A stretch of 64,000 nucleotides of DNA from Streptomyces sp. AC550_RSS872 (GTDB lineage: Bacteria; Actinomycetota; Actinomycetes; Streptomycetales; Streptomycetaceae), in NCBI RefSeq assembly GCF_019049285.1, contig NZ_JAGMUL010000092.1:62001-126000 (forward strand). The letters run 5' to 3'. A program made the position numbers and the translations under genes. The notes under the pieces are model-generated. The model was not told the DNA's origin, did no database searches, and saw only the letters and a list, made by a program, of their open reading frames with translations. Positions 34,347-43,374 of this stretch are shown piece by piece (the first letter of the stretch is position 1; every line of letters begins with the position of its first letter).

Positions 34347-35053
34347 GTCACCAACGTCCCCAGACAGCACACCTAGTGCAGCTACAACGACATAGCCTGG
34401 CAACTCCTGCCGCTGGAGCTGAGGTTCGGCTCCGGACAGACCTGCTGGTGGCGCCTGGAGCGGTGGCAGCAGGCAGGAGTCTTCGACCAGCTGCACCGCA
34501 TCCTGCTCGCCGAGCTGAACGCGGCCGGCCAACTCGACTGGTCACGGGCCTGCGTGGACGGCTCCCATGGCCGTGCGAAAAAGGGGGTGCCGACACCGGT
34601 CCGTCGCCGGTCGGCCGGCGCAAGACGGGCAGCAAACACCACCTGATCTGCGACGGACGCGCAACTCCGCTCAAGGTCATCACCACCGCAGCCAACGTCA
34701 ACGACGTCACCCAGACCCTCGCCCTCGTCGACGGCATCCCACCCGTCGCCGACCGCTCCGGCCGTCCTCGCAGGCGTCCAGAGGCCCTGCTCGGAGACAA
34801 GGGCTACGACTCCAACCCCAACCGCCGCGAACTGCGCAAGCGGCGGATCCTGCCTGTCATCTCCCGCAAGGGCGCCCCGAACATCCAGGGTATGGACAAG
34901 CTCCGTTACGTCGTCGAGCAGACCTTCGCCCTGCTCCACCACTTCAAACGACTCGCCGTCCGATGGGAACGCCGCACCGAACTCCACGACGCCTTCGTCT
35001 CCCTCGCCTGCCGCCTCATCTGCTGGAGACGCCTCAAGAAGCACAACTCATGA
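34347..35053 (+). pseudogene. IS5-family transposase, 5' truncated, frameshift at A5G5
   Basis: First frame: SYNDIAWQLLPLELRFGSGQ and FDQLHRILLAELNAAG, CVDGSHGRAKKG. After GAAAAAGGGGGTGCC at about 34577 the frame shifts to GPSPVGRRKTGSKHHLICDG, ALLGDKGYDSNPNRREL and YVVEQTFALLHHFKRLAVRW, ending at 35053. The two halves together are a normal IS5 (IS427 group) transposase with D-D-E residues in VDGSH, GDKGYD and VEQT. A shift in an A5G5 run can be programmed in this group or be decay; here one G fewer than needed for continuity. Confidence 0.85.
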
Positions 35054-35085
35054 CCCCACATCAACCCAAGCTGACCGCCCCACGG

Positions 35086-35484
35086 TCAGGGCTGGTCGTA
35101 CCAGGCAAACGCTGCGATCCGCCAGCCCTCTGAGGTGCGGACGAACTGGATGGTCTTGGTCCCGTCTCCCTCGAACGGCTCACCATCCAAGATCCCGGAC
35201 TTGCGGTACTCGCCGAACCGCGACGCGATATCGCCCGCGATCTCTGTCCGTTCAGAGGTCTCCCACTCGGAGAACTCGACCAGCCGACCGTCGGTCAGCA
35301 GCCGCTGGCGAGGCTCGATGAACTCGTCCACGGTGTAGACCGTGAACTCCGGGCCGGTCTTGACGATCACGCCACCCGGAAGAACCAGCCGGCGGATCCG
35401 GGCCACGTCGGCAGCCTTGCCGCCCCGGTTGTCAAAGGCATCGAAGAACTCGGCGGTCACGACGTCTATCTCGATCTTGGACAT
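35086..35484 (-). CDS. NTF2-like (SnoaL/DUF4440-type) protein
   Basis: 132 residues from the ATG at 35484 (MSKIEIDVVTAEFFDAFDNR). The layout, one long N-terminal helix and four strands including FTVYTVDEFIEPRQRLL, FSEWETSERTEIAGDIASRF and TKTIQFVRTSEGWRIAAFAW, is that of the cone-like NTF2 fold. The ending GWRIAAFAWYDQP is typical for such proteins. Enzymatic or binding role unknown. It is isolated between IS fragments. Confidence 0.75.
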   Translation of the reverse strand: MSKIEIDVVTAEFFDAFDNRGGKAADVARIRRLVLPGGVIVKTGPEFTVYTVDEFIEPRQRLLTDGRLVEFSEWETSERTEIAGDIASRFGEYRKSGILDGEPFEGDGTKTIQFVRTSEGWRIAAFAWYDQP

Positions 35485-35512
35485 GACGCGACAGTAACAG
35501 CGAAGGGGTGCC

Positions 35513-35680
35513 GGACATCGTCGGTCTCGACAGGCTGCGGAAGGTCGTCGAGGCAGACCGTCACGCGCCAGTTCAAGCGCCTCGCAGTCCGCTGGCAGAC
35601 GGCTCGACCTACACAACGCCATAGTCTCCCTGGCCTGCGGACTGATCTGCTGGAGACGACTCAACAGCCCTTCACCATGA
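35513..35680 (+). pseudogene. IS5-type transposase C-terminal scrap
   Basis: Reads VGLDRLRKVVEQ then RQFKRLAVRWQT and NAIVSLACGLICWRRLNSPS in shifting frames, the C-terminal end of an IS5 transposase similar to but distinct from 34347-35053. It ends at a TGA at 35680, shortly before the IS701 element. Confidence 0.7.
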
Positions 35681-35696
35681 TCGTGTTACGAGCTCT

Positions 35697-37236
35697 AATA
35701 CTCCAGTTGCACTTCGCTATTGCCGCTGGTCAGGAGCTGGTTTCTGAGCTTACTCAACTGACGTGTCGTCATGTGGCGGGAGTTCGTGACCGGCGGCTTG
35801 TGATCGCTGTTGTGCTGATCGTGCAAGCTGATGTGCGGCCTGATGGCTGGGCTCCTGAGCTGGAAGAGGTGCTGCTGCGGGTGGGACACCGGTTCGGCCG
35901 GGTCGATCTGCGGCGGCGGATGCGAGACTACGTGCGCGGGCTGCTCGGCCCTGTCGGCCGGAAGAACGGCTGGCAACTCGCGGAGTACGTCGGCCACGAC
36001 GTTCCGGCCGGCTTGCAGCATCTGCTGAACCGGGCCCGATGGGATCCGGATGAGGCCCTCGACGACCTGCAGGAATACGTGGCCGAACGGCTCGGTGAGC
36101 CCGACGGTGTCCTGATCATCGACGAGACCGGCTTCCTCAAGAAGGGCACTGCTTCGGCTGGCGTGCAGCGGCAGTACTCCGGCACGGCAGGACGCACGGA
36201 GAACTGCCAGGTCGCCGTGTTCGCCGCCTATGCCTCGTCGCGGGGACGGACCTTGGTGGACCGGGAGCTGTGCCTGCCGAAGTCCTGGACGTCCGACCGG
36301 GACCAGTGCCGCGCGGCAGGCGTGCCCGACGCCCGGGCCTTTGCCACCAAGACCGAGCCGGCCCGGAACCTTGTCGCCCGGGCGCTTGCCTCACCACTGC
36401 CCGTCGCGTGGGTGACGGCAGACGCTCTCTACGGGCAGGACTGGCACTTCCGCCGCATGCTCGAGGAGACCGGTCTGGGCTACGTCGTCGCGGTCCCGAA
36501 GTCGCAGCAGGTCAAGTCCCTCGCGGGATGCTGGCGTATCGACCAGCTCATGGGGGATGCCCCCGACGACGCCTGGGAGCGGCTCTCCTGCGGCGACGGT
36601 GCCAAGGGCCCGCGGGTCTACGACTGGGCAGCCGCCCAGCTCCCGGCCGTTTCGTTCTTCGGTGGTGACGAGCCTTCCCACCACCGGTGGGTACTGGCCC
36701 GCCGCAGCATTGCCCACCCGGACGAGATCGCCTACTACCTGGCCTATGCCCCCGATGGCACCAGTGTCGCGGAGCTGGTGCGGATCGCCGGCTCCCGCTG
36801 GGCGATCGAGTCATGCTTCCAGAGCGCGAAGAACGAGTGCGGCCTGGACCAGTACGAAGTGCGCCGCTACCCGGGCTGGTACCGGCACATCACTCTCGCG
36901 ATGCTCGCCCACGCCTTCCTCGCCGCCATGGCAGCCCAGGCCGAAGACGCAAAGGGGGCCGCAGAAACGGATCTTTCCTCGTGCCGCTCAGCCTGGCAGA
37001 AATCCGCAGGCTCCTGGCGACTTGCCGCCCCAGGCCAGGCCACCACCGCCAGCACACCCGTCATGCCCTGAGGTGGTCCTGCTTCCGACGCAGACACCAG
37101 ACCACCGCCATGCGCTGCCACTACAAAGGCCGCACTCGAGGTCACGAACTCCCGCCACATGACGACACGTCAGCTGAGTATGCTCAGAAACCAGCCCCTG
37201 ACCAGCGGCAATAGCTAAGTGCAACTGGAGTACTAA
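35697..37236 (+). mobile_element. IS701-family element with ~94-bp terminal inverted repeats
   Basis: The left terminus (35698-35791) and right terminus (37140-37235) are inverted copies differing at only about five positions over ~94 bp, starting TACTCCAGTTGCACTT. This is much longer than the ~25 bp usual for IS701. The transposase lies between. The right end abuts an IS110 remnant at 37238. Confidence 0.82.
35800..37214 (+). pseudogene. IS701-family transposase, frameshift near C-terminus
   Basis: A GTG at 35800 or a later in-frame start gives about 420 residues; the frame is open further upstream (to 35677) but that part is inside the terminal repeat. DGVLIIDETGFLKKGTASAG, QYSGTAGRTENCQVAVFAAY, AWVTADALYGQDW and GSRWAIESCFQSAKNECGLD carry the catalytic acidic residues of IS701 (DDE, Glu in WAIES). 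Near 36970 the frame shifts: continuing residues FLVPLSLAEIRRLLATCRP are in another frame that ends at 37214. Confidence 0.85.
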
Positions 37237-37237
37237 G

Positions 37238-37612
37238 GGGACTTGGCTGCCCTGGGCTCCGCGACGACTCGACCGCCAACTGGCAGACGCGACTCGATCG
37301 CTGCTGTAGGACTACGCCGGTGAGGTCCTCTGCGGGATCGATGCACGACGAGCTGGCGGAGGTGGCTGGACCCGAGATCTGGGCCGGGGTGGGCATCGGC
37401 AAGACGCACCACCACTCATGGTGATCAACGCACGAGGCGAGAGACTGCTGTCCCGCCGAATCCTCAACGGTGAGACCGAGTTGCCGGCGCTGATCGCCGA
37501 TGTGCTGGCGCTATCCGACGACGTGCTGTGGGCCGTCGACCTCAATCATGGCGGCGCCGTCCTGCTGATCGGCCTCCTCGGCACCCACGGCCAGCCCGTT
37601 CGGCTGCCCAGT
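37238..37612 (+). pseudogene. IS110 5'-end remnant (second copy)
   Basis: The sequence from GGGACTTGG at 37238 matches the 15721 end of the IS110 at 14395-15721. The transposase start is recognisable (MHDELAEVAGPEIWAGV then SRRILNGETELPALIADVLA and VDLNHGGAVLLIGLLG), with a frameshift near 37415. Sequence identity stops about 37610 after THGQPV. Only the first ~95 codons remain. Confidence 0.8.
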
Positions 37613-37716
37613 GCGAAGCCGTTTCCGCCCCGGACGACCACGGTCGCGCCTGCAGCGACGTGCGCTGCGGGCAGCGGCAGCAGGTGATCGTTCTCGTCGG
37701 CCACCGGCCAACCCCT

Positions 37717-37752
37717 TGAGGGGCTCGTGGTCAGCAAGCCGACGAGCCCTCA
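37717..37752 (-). terminator. Hairpin after lodB-like gene
   Basis: TGAGGGGCTCGT (37717-37728) pairs with ACGAGCCCTCA (37742-37752) with one bulge and a 13-nt loop. It begins 14 nt after the LodB stop at 37766 on the minus strand, a suitable terminator for the LodA/LodB operon. Confidence 0.6.
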
Positions 37753-37765
37753 TGCAAGATCAAGG

Positions 37766-38890
37766 TTAGCCCGACCGGGACCACGCATGATGGGGCGTTG
37801 GGTCGGTGAAGCGGCGAGACCAGAACGGGTGGTTGTTCCAACGGGTCTCCTGCCGGTGGATGAATTGATGGTTTCGGCGGTATTCCGCGTAAGCGGCGTG
37901 CACACGATGCTCGTAGCTGTCCAACGCCGTCATGTCACCGCGCATGCGCGCGATCAGCGCGCGTGCGCCGTTCAGCCCCGTCACCAGTGCGGTCAGGATG
38001 CCCTGCGAGGACAGCGGATCGAAGGCGGCGGCTGCGTCGCCCACGGCGATCCAGCCCTCGCCGTACAGCCGGTCCAGGCGGGCACCGTACGCGGGCGCCC
38101 GCTGCGGCGCGCTGTCAGCAAGCAGCTCGTGCCCGTGTGCACGGGCACTCACATGGACAGTGCGCAGTGCTCGTCGGTGGAACGTCTCCGCGGTGCCCGG
38201 CTGTGCGCCGGGCAGGTCGGCGTCGGTGAAGAAGACGACCATGCGATGGCGTGAGGGCACCAGAGTCGAATACCACCAGCCGTCCCGGTCGGCTTCCACG
38301 AGGGAACGCGTGTCAGGCACACCGGATGCGGGGCCCAGGGTGAGGTGCGTGGCCAAGAGCCGGTCATTGGTGAGGCGGCGAGCGCCCAGGCGGATCGCCA
38401 GTGCCGCAGTGCGGCCTGTGGCGTCAACCAGCCACGTCGTCCGCACAGCGCGGACACTGGTGGGTCCCCAAAGCTGAATGTGCCACCCCTCGGGGGCGCG
38501 CAGCGGGGCACGCACCGCAGTGTGCTCGGCGAGCTCAGCTCCCACCGCCTGGGCTGCGGCGCGCAGCCGATGATCGAACAGTGCCCGGTCCAGGTGCCAG
38601 CCATGCCCGTAGGGGTCACGCAAGGAATCGACCGTGCGGAGGTCGGGCCCGCCCCAGGAGGAGAGGGTGCCGTAGCTGGGCAGATGGCCGCTACCAAGGA
38701 TCTGGTCATGGATGCCGAGGTCCTCGAGCAGCAGCGCGGCCACGGAGACCAGGCATTCGCCGACCTTGGCCAGGCCGGTTCCCGCGTCAGCGAGCAGGAC
38801 GCGGTGCCCGCTGCGGACCAGTGCGAAGGCCGCAATGGACCCGGCCGGCCCGCCTCCGGCGACGACGACGTCGTAGCGGTCGCCGCTCAT
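37766..38890 (-). CDS. lodB: LodB-like FAD-dependent CTQ maturation protein
   Basis: 374 residues from the ATG at 38890, which overlaps the LodA stop (ATGA); a GTG six bases upstream is possible. GDRYDVVVAGGGPAGSIAAF has the FAD GxGxxG motif; WLVDATGRTAALAIRLGARR and GWIAVGDAAAAFDPLSSQGI are typical of the tryptophan-halogenase/GMC-like flavoproteins to which LodB belongs. In Marinomonas, LodB is needed to form the cysteine tryptophylquinone of LodA. Position directly behind LodA and coupling support this role here. Confidence 0.85.
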   Translation of the reverse strand: MSGDRYDVVVAGGGPAGSIAAFALVRSGHRVLLADAGTGLAKVGECLVSVAALLLEDLGIHDQILGSGHLPSYGTLSSWGGPDLRTVDSLRDPYGHGWHLDRALFDHRLRAAAQAVGAELAEHTAVRAPLRAPEGWHIQLWGPTSVRAVRTTWLVDATGRTAALAIRLGARRLTNDRLLATHLTLGPASGVPDTRSLVEADRDGWWYSTLVPSRHRMVVFFTDADLPGAQPGTAETFHRRALRTVHVSARAHGHELLADSAPQRAPAYGARLDRLYGEGWIAVGDAAAAFDPLSSQGILTALVTGLNGARALIARMRGDMTALDSYEHRVHAAYAEYRRNHQFIHRQETRWNNHPFWSRRFTDPTPHHAWSRSG

Positions 38891-40872
38891 TGCCACTCGT
38901 GGAAGGGATCGAGCTTCTCCAGATAGCCCACCGAGACCTGCTCCGGCGTGTAGCTGGTGCCCTCGATTGCTGTCGTGACGGCCCGACCCATCGCCGCCTC
39001 CGCCGCGGCGTCGGAGATCTCTGGCGCTCCCAGCTGCGGCACGTGTACGTTCACCAGGTTGTTGTCGTCATGAGCCTCCTGCAGCGGCGGCTGCGGAGGG
39101 GACTCGACCAGAATGAGGTTGGGGAACTTGCCGTCGCCGACGGTGTATTCGCGTTCCTCGATGATCCCGAATTTCCACCACAGCTTCGTCATCTGCTGCA
39201 GCTGTTGCGTTTTGTCCGTGGCGGTCAGCCCGCGCAACCACACCGCACGGCGCTCGAAGGCGTCCGCCCGCTCCTCGTCGCTGCCAGCCGCGTTGACCTT
39301 CTCAAAGTCGGCTGCCTTCAGTACGTGGTTGGGAACGTGGGCCGGCCAGAAGGTCGGCAGGTAGGGGCTGTAGCGGGCGTCGATGTTGTTCTGGAGCTCG
39401 TAGCCGGAGCGACAGCTTGCGGTGTCAGTCTGCCAAGGGGCCGCCATCCACCGCGTCAGGTCCCCGGGTCCCTGCGCGTAAAGCGGACCGCGCGCGGACA
39501 GCGCGATATCGGGGGTGAGGTGGTCCCCGTAGTCCGGTTCCGGCGGATCCTGCGCTGTACGGTGGCGGATGCGGAACGGTTCGCTGTACATGGTGTCGTG
39601 CCGAATCGGCCAGGTGACTTCGCAGCCAGGGTGGAAGGCATCGGCAGCACAGTTTTCCAGCGCGGCGCGGTCCAGCAGGCCCGGCTGCGAGGCGACAGGC
39701 GCATCCTCGAGCTTGGTGATGGTCTTCTTGGTGCCAGCCGTGAAGTCGCCCAGAGCCCACTGTCGCATCATCCGGTTCTGGGTCTCGGAGAGCGCCAGGT
39801 GCTGGAGGTCCGATCGTGGCGGTACGGCCATGCCGTCACCGTAGATCCACGGCCAGGGCGTAGGGGATCGCTCGTCACGCTCGTAGTCGCGCATCGTGTT
39901 GTAGACCTGCGTGCGGAGTTCCTCATTGCGCTCGGATGGATCGGACAGACGGGCGCGCATCTTCTCGTCCAGGAAATAGTGCGGCCCGCCCCATCCGAAC
40001 TGGGCAGCGAAACCTCGATTGACCCACTGCAGATTGCAGAAGCGGGCCAGGATCGGCTCGATGTGGTCCCCGTAGGTGATGTCGGCAGGGAAGGGAAGCG
40101 TGCCGTTGTTGACGAAGACGTCGTGGAGCAGGTCATACAAGGTGCGCACGGTCTTCACCGCAGGTGCGTAGTGCGGAGGCCCGACGACCACCCAAGCTCC
40201 CGCCGCTTCGATCGCCTGGCCATTGTCCAGGATGACTTCCGCGGTAACCGGCCCGTCGGAGATGTCGTCATACCAGGTGTCGTTGTTGGCGAATCCGGTA
40301 ATGGGCTTGCCCGCCCATGAGCCGCACTCCCCCATCCCGCCGAGGAACAGCAGTGATCCGCCCTTTACACCGCGCAGGTCCCCCAGGTGCGTCTTATCCC
40401 CCATGATCTGTCCCAGGACCTGCGCGGTCTGCTGCTGCGCCACTGACACGCTTTGTGGCGCGGGCATGTTCACCAGCTTGCTACGGTCCTGAACATCGGC
40501 GTTGCGGCGACCGTACTGCCGGCGCTTGAGCCGTCTGCCGTCCGGTACGTCCAGCGGCAGGTGAAACTGGTACCAGGCCGCCTTCTTGTTGGCTACCTGG
40601 ACCGTCCACACGATGTCCTTAACGCCGTCGCGGCCCGGAACGACTTCGCGTACCGCCTGGCCGCCGCTGTCGTACTGGTAGATGCGGAAGTGCGCCGCCT
40701 GCCGTTTGAGCCTGCCCTCGGCATCTCGGAAGCCGCCCTCGGGGCTGGCCGGCTGGTCCGGCACCTCTGGGCCTATGAAGTACTCCGAGCTGTTGCCAAC
40801 CCGCGCGATCCCGATCGCAGGATGAACCTTGAACGTCGCCTCATTCCCAGCCACAACCACCTCCGTAGACAT
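38887..40872 (-). CDS. lodA: LodA/GoxA-like CTQ-dependent amino-acid oxidase
   Basis: 661 residues. The start VHPAIGIARVGNSSEYFIGP is the family opening; LFLGGMGECGSWAGKPITGF and FGWGGPHYFLDEKMRARLSD are mid-protein. Candidate CTQ residues: Cys417 in DAFHPGCEVTWPIRH (or Cys408) and Trp480 in RWMAAPWQTDTASCRSGY, which resemble the LodA Cys516/Trp581 regions. LodA oxidises L-lysine and GoxA glycine, producing H2O2 with antibacterial effect; the substrate here cannot be told. No N-terminal signal peptide, as in other family members. No strong ribosome site precedes the ATG at 40872. An Lrp-type sensor gene lies upstream. Confidence 0.88.
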   Translation of the reverse strand: MSTEVVVAGNEATFKVHPAIGIARVGNSSEYFIGPEVPDQPASPEGGFRDAEGRLKRQAAHFRIYQYDSGGQAVREVVPGRDGVKDIVWTVQVANKKAAWYQFHLPLDVPDGRRLKRRQYGRRNADVQDRSKLVNMPAPQSVSVAQQQTAQVLGQIMGDKTHLGDLRGVKGGSLLFLGGMGECGSWAGKPITGFANNDTWYDDISDGPVTAEVILDNGQAIEAAGAWVVVGPPHYAPAVKTVRTLYDLLHDVFVNNGTLPFPADITYGDHIEPILARFCNLQWVNRGFAAQFGWGGPHYFLDEKMRARLSDPSERNEELRTQVYNTMRDYERDERSPTPWPWIYGDGMAVPPRSDLQHLALSETQNRMMRQWALGDFTAGTKKTITKLEDAPVASQPGLLDRAALENCAADAFHPGCEVTWPIRHDTMYSEPFRIRHRTAQDPPEPDYGDHLTPDIALSARGPLYAQGPGDLTRWMAAPWQTDTASCRSGYELQNNIDARYSPYLPTFWPAHVPNHVLKAADFEKVNAAGSDEERADAFERRAVWLRGLTATDKTQQLQQMTKLWWKFGIIEEREYTVGDGKFPNLILVESPPQPPLQEAHDDNNLVNVHVPQLGAPEISDAAAEAAMGRAVTTAIEGTSYTPEQVSVGYLEKLDPFHEWQ

Positions 40873-41022
40873 CGTGCGTTACCGGGGCAGAACGTAAGGG
40901 GTGCAGTGAACCTACTGACGAAGCCAGGCATACGGCGGCGGTGAGCCGAGCGGATGGTGGAATTCGCGTGGCCTGCGCTCGAGGTGGTTCTCGCCAAGTC
41001 GGTGACGGATCGCCGCCCCCGG

Positions 41023-41265
41023 TCATGGGGTCGTGGTAATCCTGAGAGTCGTCGCTCGCCGCACACCGGTTTCACCCAGCAGCTCAACCAACGCCGCGTT
41101 GAAATTCTCCAGCCCGTCAGCCTCCAAGTGGGCGACGATCTCCCCCGGGAAGATCCCACTCGCCAACACCTTGCAGCCACCAAGACTGTGATGTGTCAGG
41201 CGCTCGAGCGCGACGTCATCACTAGCCGGCTCCACCTCGAACAGAACATATCCACGGGCCAGCAT
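41023..41265 (-). CDS. Stand-alone Lrp/AsnC-type ligand-binding (RAM) domain protein
   Basis: 80 residues from the ATG at 41265 with GAAGTGAGG upstream. ARGYVLFEVEPASDDVALER, then a strand IVAHLEADGLENFNAALVEL and TGVRRATTLRIT matches the beta-alpha-beta-beta-alpha-beta RAM domain of Lrp/AsnC proteins, with no HTH. Such stand-alone domains bind amino acids or modulate full-length Lrp regulators. It lies 150 bp upstream of LodA on the same strand, so an amino-acid-responsive role is plausible but inferred. Confidence 0.65.
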   Translation of the reverse strand: MLARGYVLFEVEPASDDVALERLTHHSLGGCKVLASGIFPGEIVAHLEADGLENFNAALVELLGETGVRRATTLRITTTP

Positions 41266-41387
41266 CGCCGATACCTCACTTCATTCTCGATGCCCGGTTC
41301 GTCACATAGGGGACGAATTGTATGTTCTGGGCAAATTAACACTGCCGTACTCCGGTTCCCGGGAGGCGCAGTCGTGTTATGGAGCGA

Positions 41388-41633
41388 TCACTTGATCGCG
41401 CAAAAGCCCAGTTGCCGGGCGGAGTCGTGGCCTCGGACGACCCAGTATCCGTACCCGCACCGCTGCCACTGATCGTCCCAGCGGCGATACAGTTCCCATC
41501 TCGTCCAGCCGGGTGAGTGTGTCGGAAAGGTTGTGCAGGCAGGTTTCGCGGTCACGGCGGATCGCAAAGATCGTGGCGATGTCGGCGTCGGTCGGACGCG
41601 GCGATGACAGTCGAGCAGTCTACAATTGTTCAC
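41388..41633 (-). pseudogene. GNAT acetyltransferase fragment (probable)
   Basis: The C-terminal part of the frame reads WELYRRWDDQWQRCGYGYWV then VRGHDSARQLGFCAIK, resembling the region of GNAT enzymes (W..H(G/G)YGYWAV..TGELIGFCGL) just before the acetyl-CoA loop. Sequence upstream is in another frame (ETCLHNLSDTLTRLDEMG). The acetyl-CoA binding half is absent. Confidence 0.4.
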
Positions 41634-41842
41634 CAGCCGGGCTCGGGTCGCTCATACGAAGACCGTAGAAGCGCGCCAGGAGGACCTGACGGGTAGTCAG
41701 TCCAGGTGTCAGTCCAGGTGCGAATCAGTGAGGTCTTTCAGCGCGGCCACTGATCGGGGGACGGCGTAGGCGTCCCCAACGGACAAGGCTCCCGTGCCGT
41801 TGGAGGAGGTGTTCGACGTCTCAACTCGCGACCGCAAGAGCC

Positions 41843-42292
41843 TTGTTGGTTCTCTGTCCTGACCCACTGGACCTGCCTCATGCCCTGGTCGAGTGGGTCA
41901 CCCTGCTCATCGTCACCCGCGAGGGTGACCACCGCTGCAAGCTCCCGCCGCACCAGCGTGCTCTGGTCGCTCTGGTGTACCTGCATCAGAACGTCACTCT
42001 CGCGCAGCTTGCGGCCGGCTTCGGTATCTCGACCGGCACCGCCCACGCCTACACGACCGCAGTAATCGGCCTGCTCGCCGCCCGCGCGCCCGGCCTGCTG
42101 CGTGCCCTGCGCGAGACCGATCCGGACTACGTCCTGATCGACGGCACCCTTGCCGAGTGCGACCGGGTCGGCGACAGCCGCGCGACTTCTCCCACAAGCA
42201 CCGCCGGCGCGGAGTGAACGTGCAGGTGGTGACCGACCCTGCCGGCAGGCTGCTGTGGATCTCACCCTTCTGCCCGGCCGGGCGCACGACCT
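41843..42292 (+). pseudogene. IS5-type (DDE_Tnp_4) transposase, truncated copy A
   Basis: Reads HALVEWVTLLIVTREGDHRC, HQRALVALVYLHQNVTLAQL and HAYTTAVIGLLAARAPGLL, a helix-turn-helix plus DDE_Tnp_4 start (LIDGTLAECDRVGDS). A two-base loss near 42181 shifts the frame, and similarity to copy B ends about 42292. Missing the second and third catalytic residues. Confidence 0.8.
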
Positions 42293-42739
42293 GAGGCGCA
42301 TGGCCTGACAGGTGCTCCGGCGCCCTTGACGTCGGTCCGGCTTCCCCGCACGAGTGCGGTCAGCTGCCGGGATCGACTTGCCCCGAAGCACAGTTTATTC
42401 AGCAAGGTGTATGCGCACCGACGACGCGAGGTCCTTACTGCTTTGAGGCCACGACGGCGAAGCAACATAGCGTGAGGTCGCCGGTTAACAAACCGGCGAT
42501 CCTTCGCGTCGATCGCCACCGGCACGAGGGCAAGCCGGCGGAGCTCCACACCCGTGGCTGGGCGGCGATGGTGGGGGTGGCAACGTAGGTGCGGCGGTCC
42601 ATGAATGCGGACCGATCTCCCGATCGAACTTATAAAGCGGATCTCGGCGGGCTATCGTCCGCCTGTGCTGGTCGGAACGAGTCGGAGCACGCCGTCGTGT
42701 TTTGAAGTCATTCCGAGAGCTCAGAACGTCGAGTTACCG
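42293..42739. other. Gap without recognisable gene
   Basis: About 450 bp between IS copy A and the small peptidoglycan-binding gene. Short frames exist on both strands but have no consistent ribosome site or recognisable motif. Confidence 0.5.
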
Positions 42740-43030
42740 TCACTCCGAATAGGGCACCCGGAGCTTGGCCCAGGACTTTGCTCCCGGCCAGCCGTCCGCG
42801 TCCGCACCCTGGTACCCGAGCTTCCGCTGCCACCTGGCGTAGCAGTCGCGGTGGTGTGTCGTCCACTGACGTCCGCTGAGAGGGTGGGCCGAGGGTGGAC
42901 CGGCCGGACCAAATTCGGAGCATCCCTCTTCGACCAGGCGCATTGCCATCATGCTGATGATCGGGCTGCTCGGCTCATTTTTGAACCACTCGGAACCTGG
43001 GAAGGGAACGTAGCCGTCTTCTGCACTCAT
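42740..43030 (-). CDS. Small peptidoglycan-binding-type protein (no LysM, no signal peptide)
   Basis: 96 residues from the ATG at 43030. FPGSEWFKNEPSSPIISMMA, RLVEEGC, HHRDCYARWQRKLGYQGADA and DGWPGAKSWAKLRVP are the actinobacterial C-terminal binding domain that is common in Streptomyces phage endolysins and cell-wall proteins. It is almost the same as the second half of the protein at 46720-47157, but without its LysM part. No ribosome site; a -10-like TACTGT ends 6 nt before the ATG, pointing to a leaderless mRNA. Confidence 0.7.
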   Translation of the reverse strand: MSAEDGYVPFPGSEWFKNEPSSPIISMMAMRLVEEGCSEFGPAGPPSAHPLSGRQWTTHHRDCYARWQRKLGYQGADADGWPGAKSWAKLRVPYSE

Positions 43031-43042
43031 GCTTGCACAGTA
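43031..43042 (-). promoter_or_regulatory. Leaderless-type -10 for the 42740-43030 gene
   Basis: On the minus strand TACTGT (43037-43042) is followed by six bases and the ATG at 43030. This is the same 6-nt spacing seen before the LysM genes at 47157 and 48244. Confidence 0.45.
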
Positions 43043-43374
43043 GGCGTGTCCACCATTGCCTACATGCTCACGGCTTTGCGACTCGGTAAGTTCATGCGAT
43101 TAGCGGATGTCTGAGGATCGCTATCGCGGCATCCGGCTCGGCCGACAAGCTGCGCTACTCGTACGGCAGAGGGGGCGAGGACCCGGGACGTTAAAGCCGT
43201 TCAGAGCGCGGCATCGATTGCCATCCATGCTCGACGCAGGCACGCCACCACCCAGGCTCTGGGCGTCAGAACGCAGCGCTACGCGCTCAACGACGCTCAG
43301 GATCATTGCGCAAGGCAGCTCTCGGTCTGCCGGCTCCTCGTGCCGCACTTGACCTGCCTCACGCCCTGGTCGAG

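Noticed and set aside
42262..42549. 95-codon minus-strand frame rich in Arg
   Set aside because: No ribosome site, overlaps the end of an IS copy, composition typical of a chance frame in GC-rich DNA.
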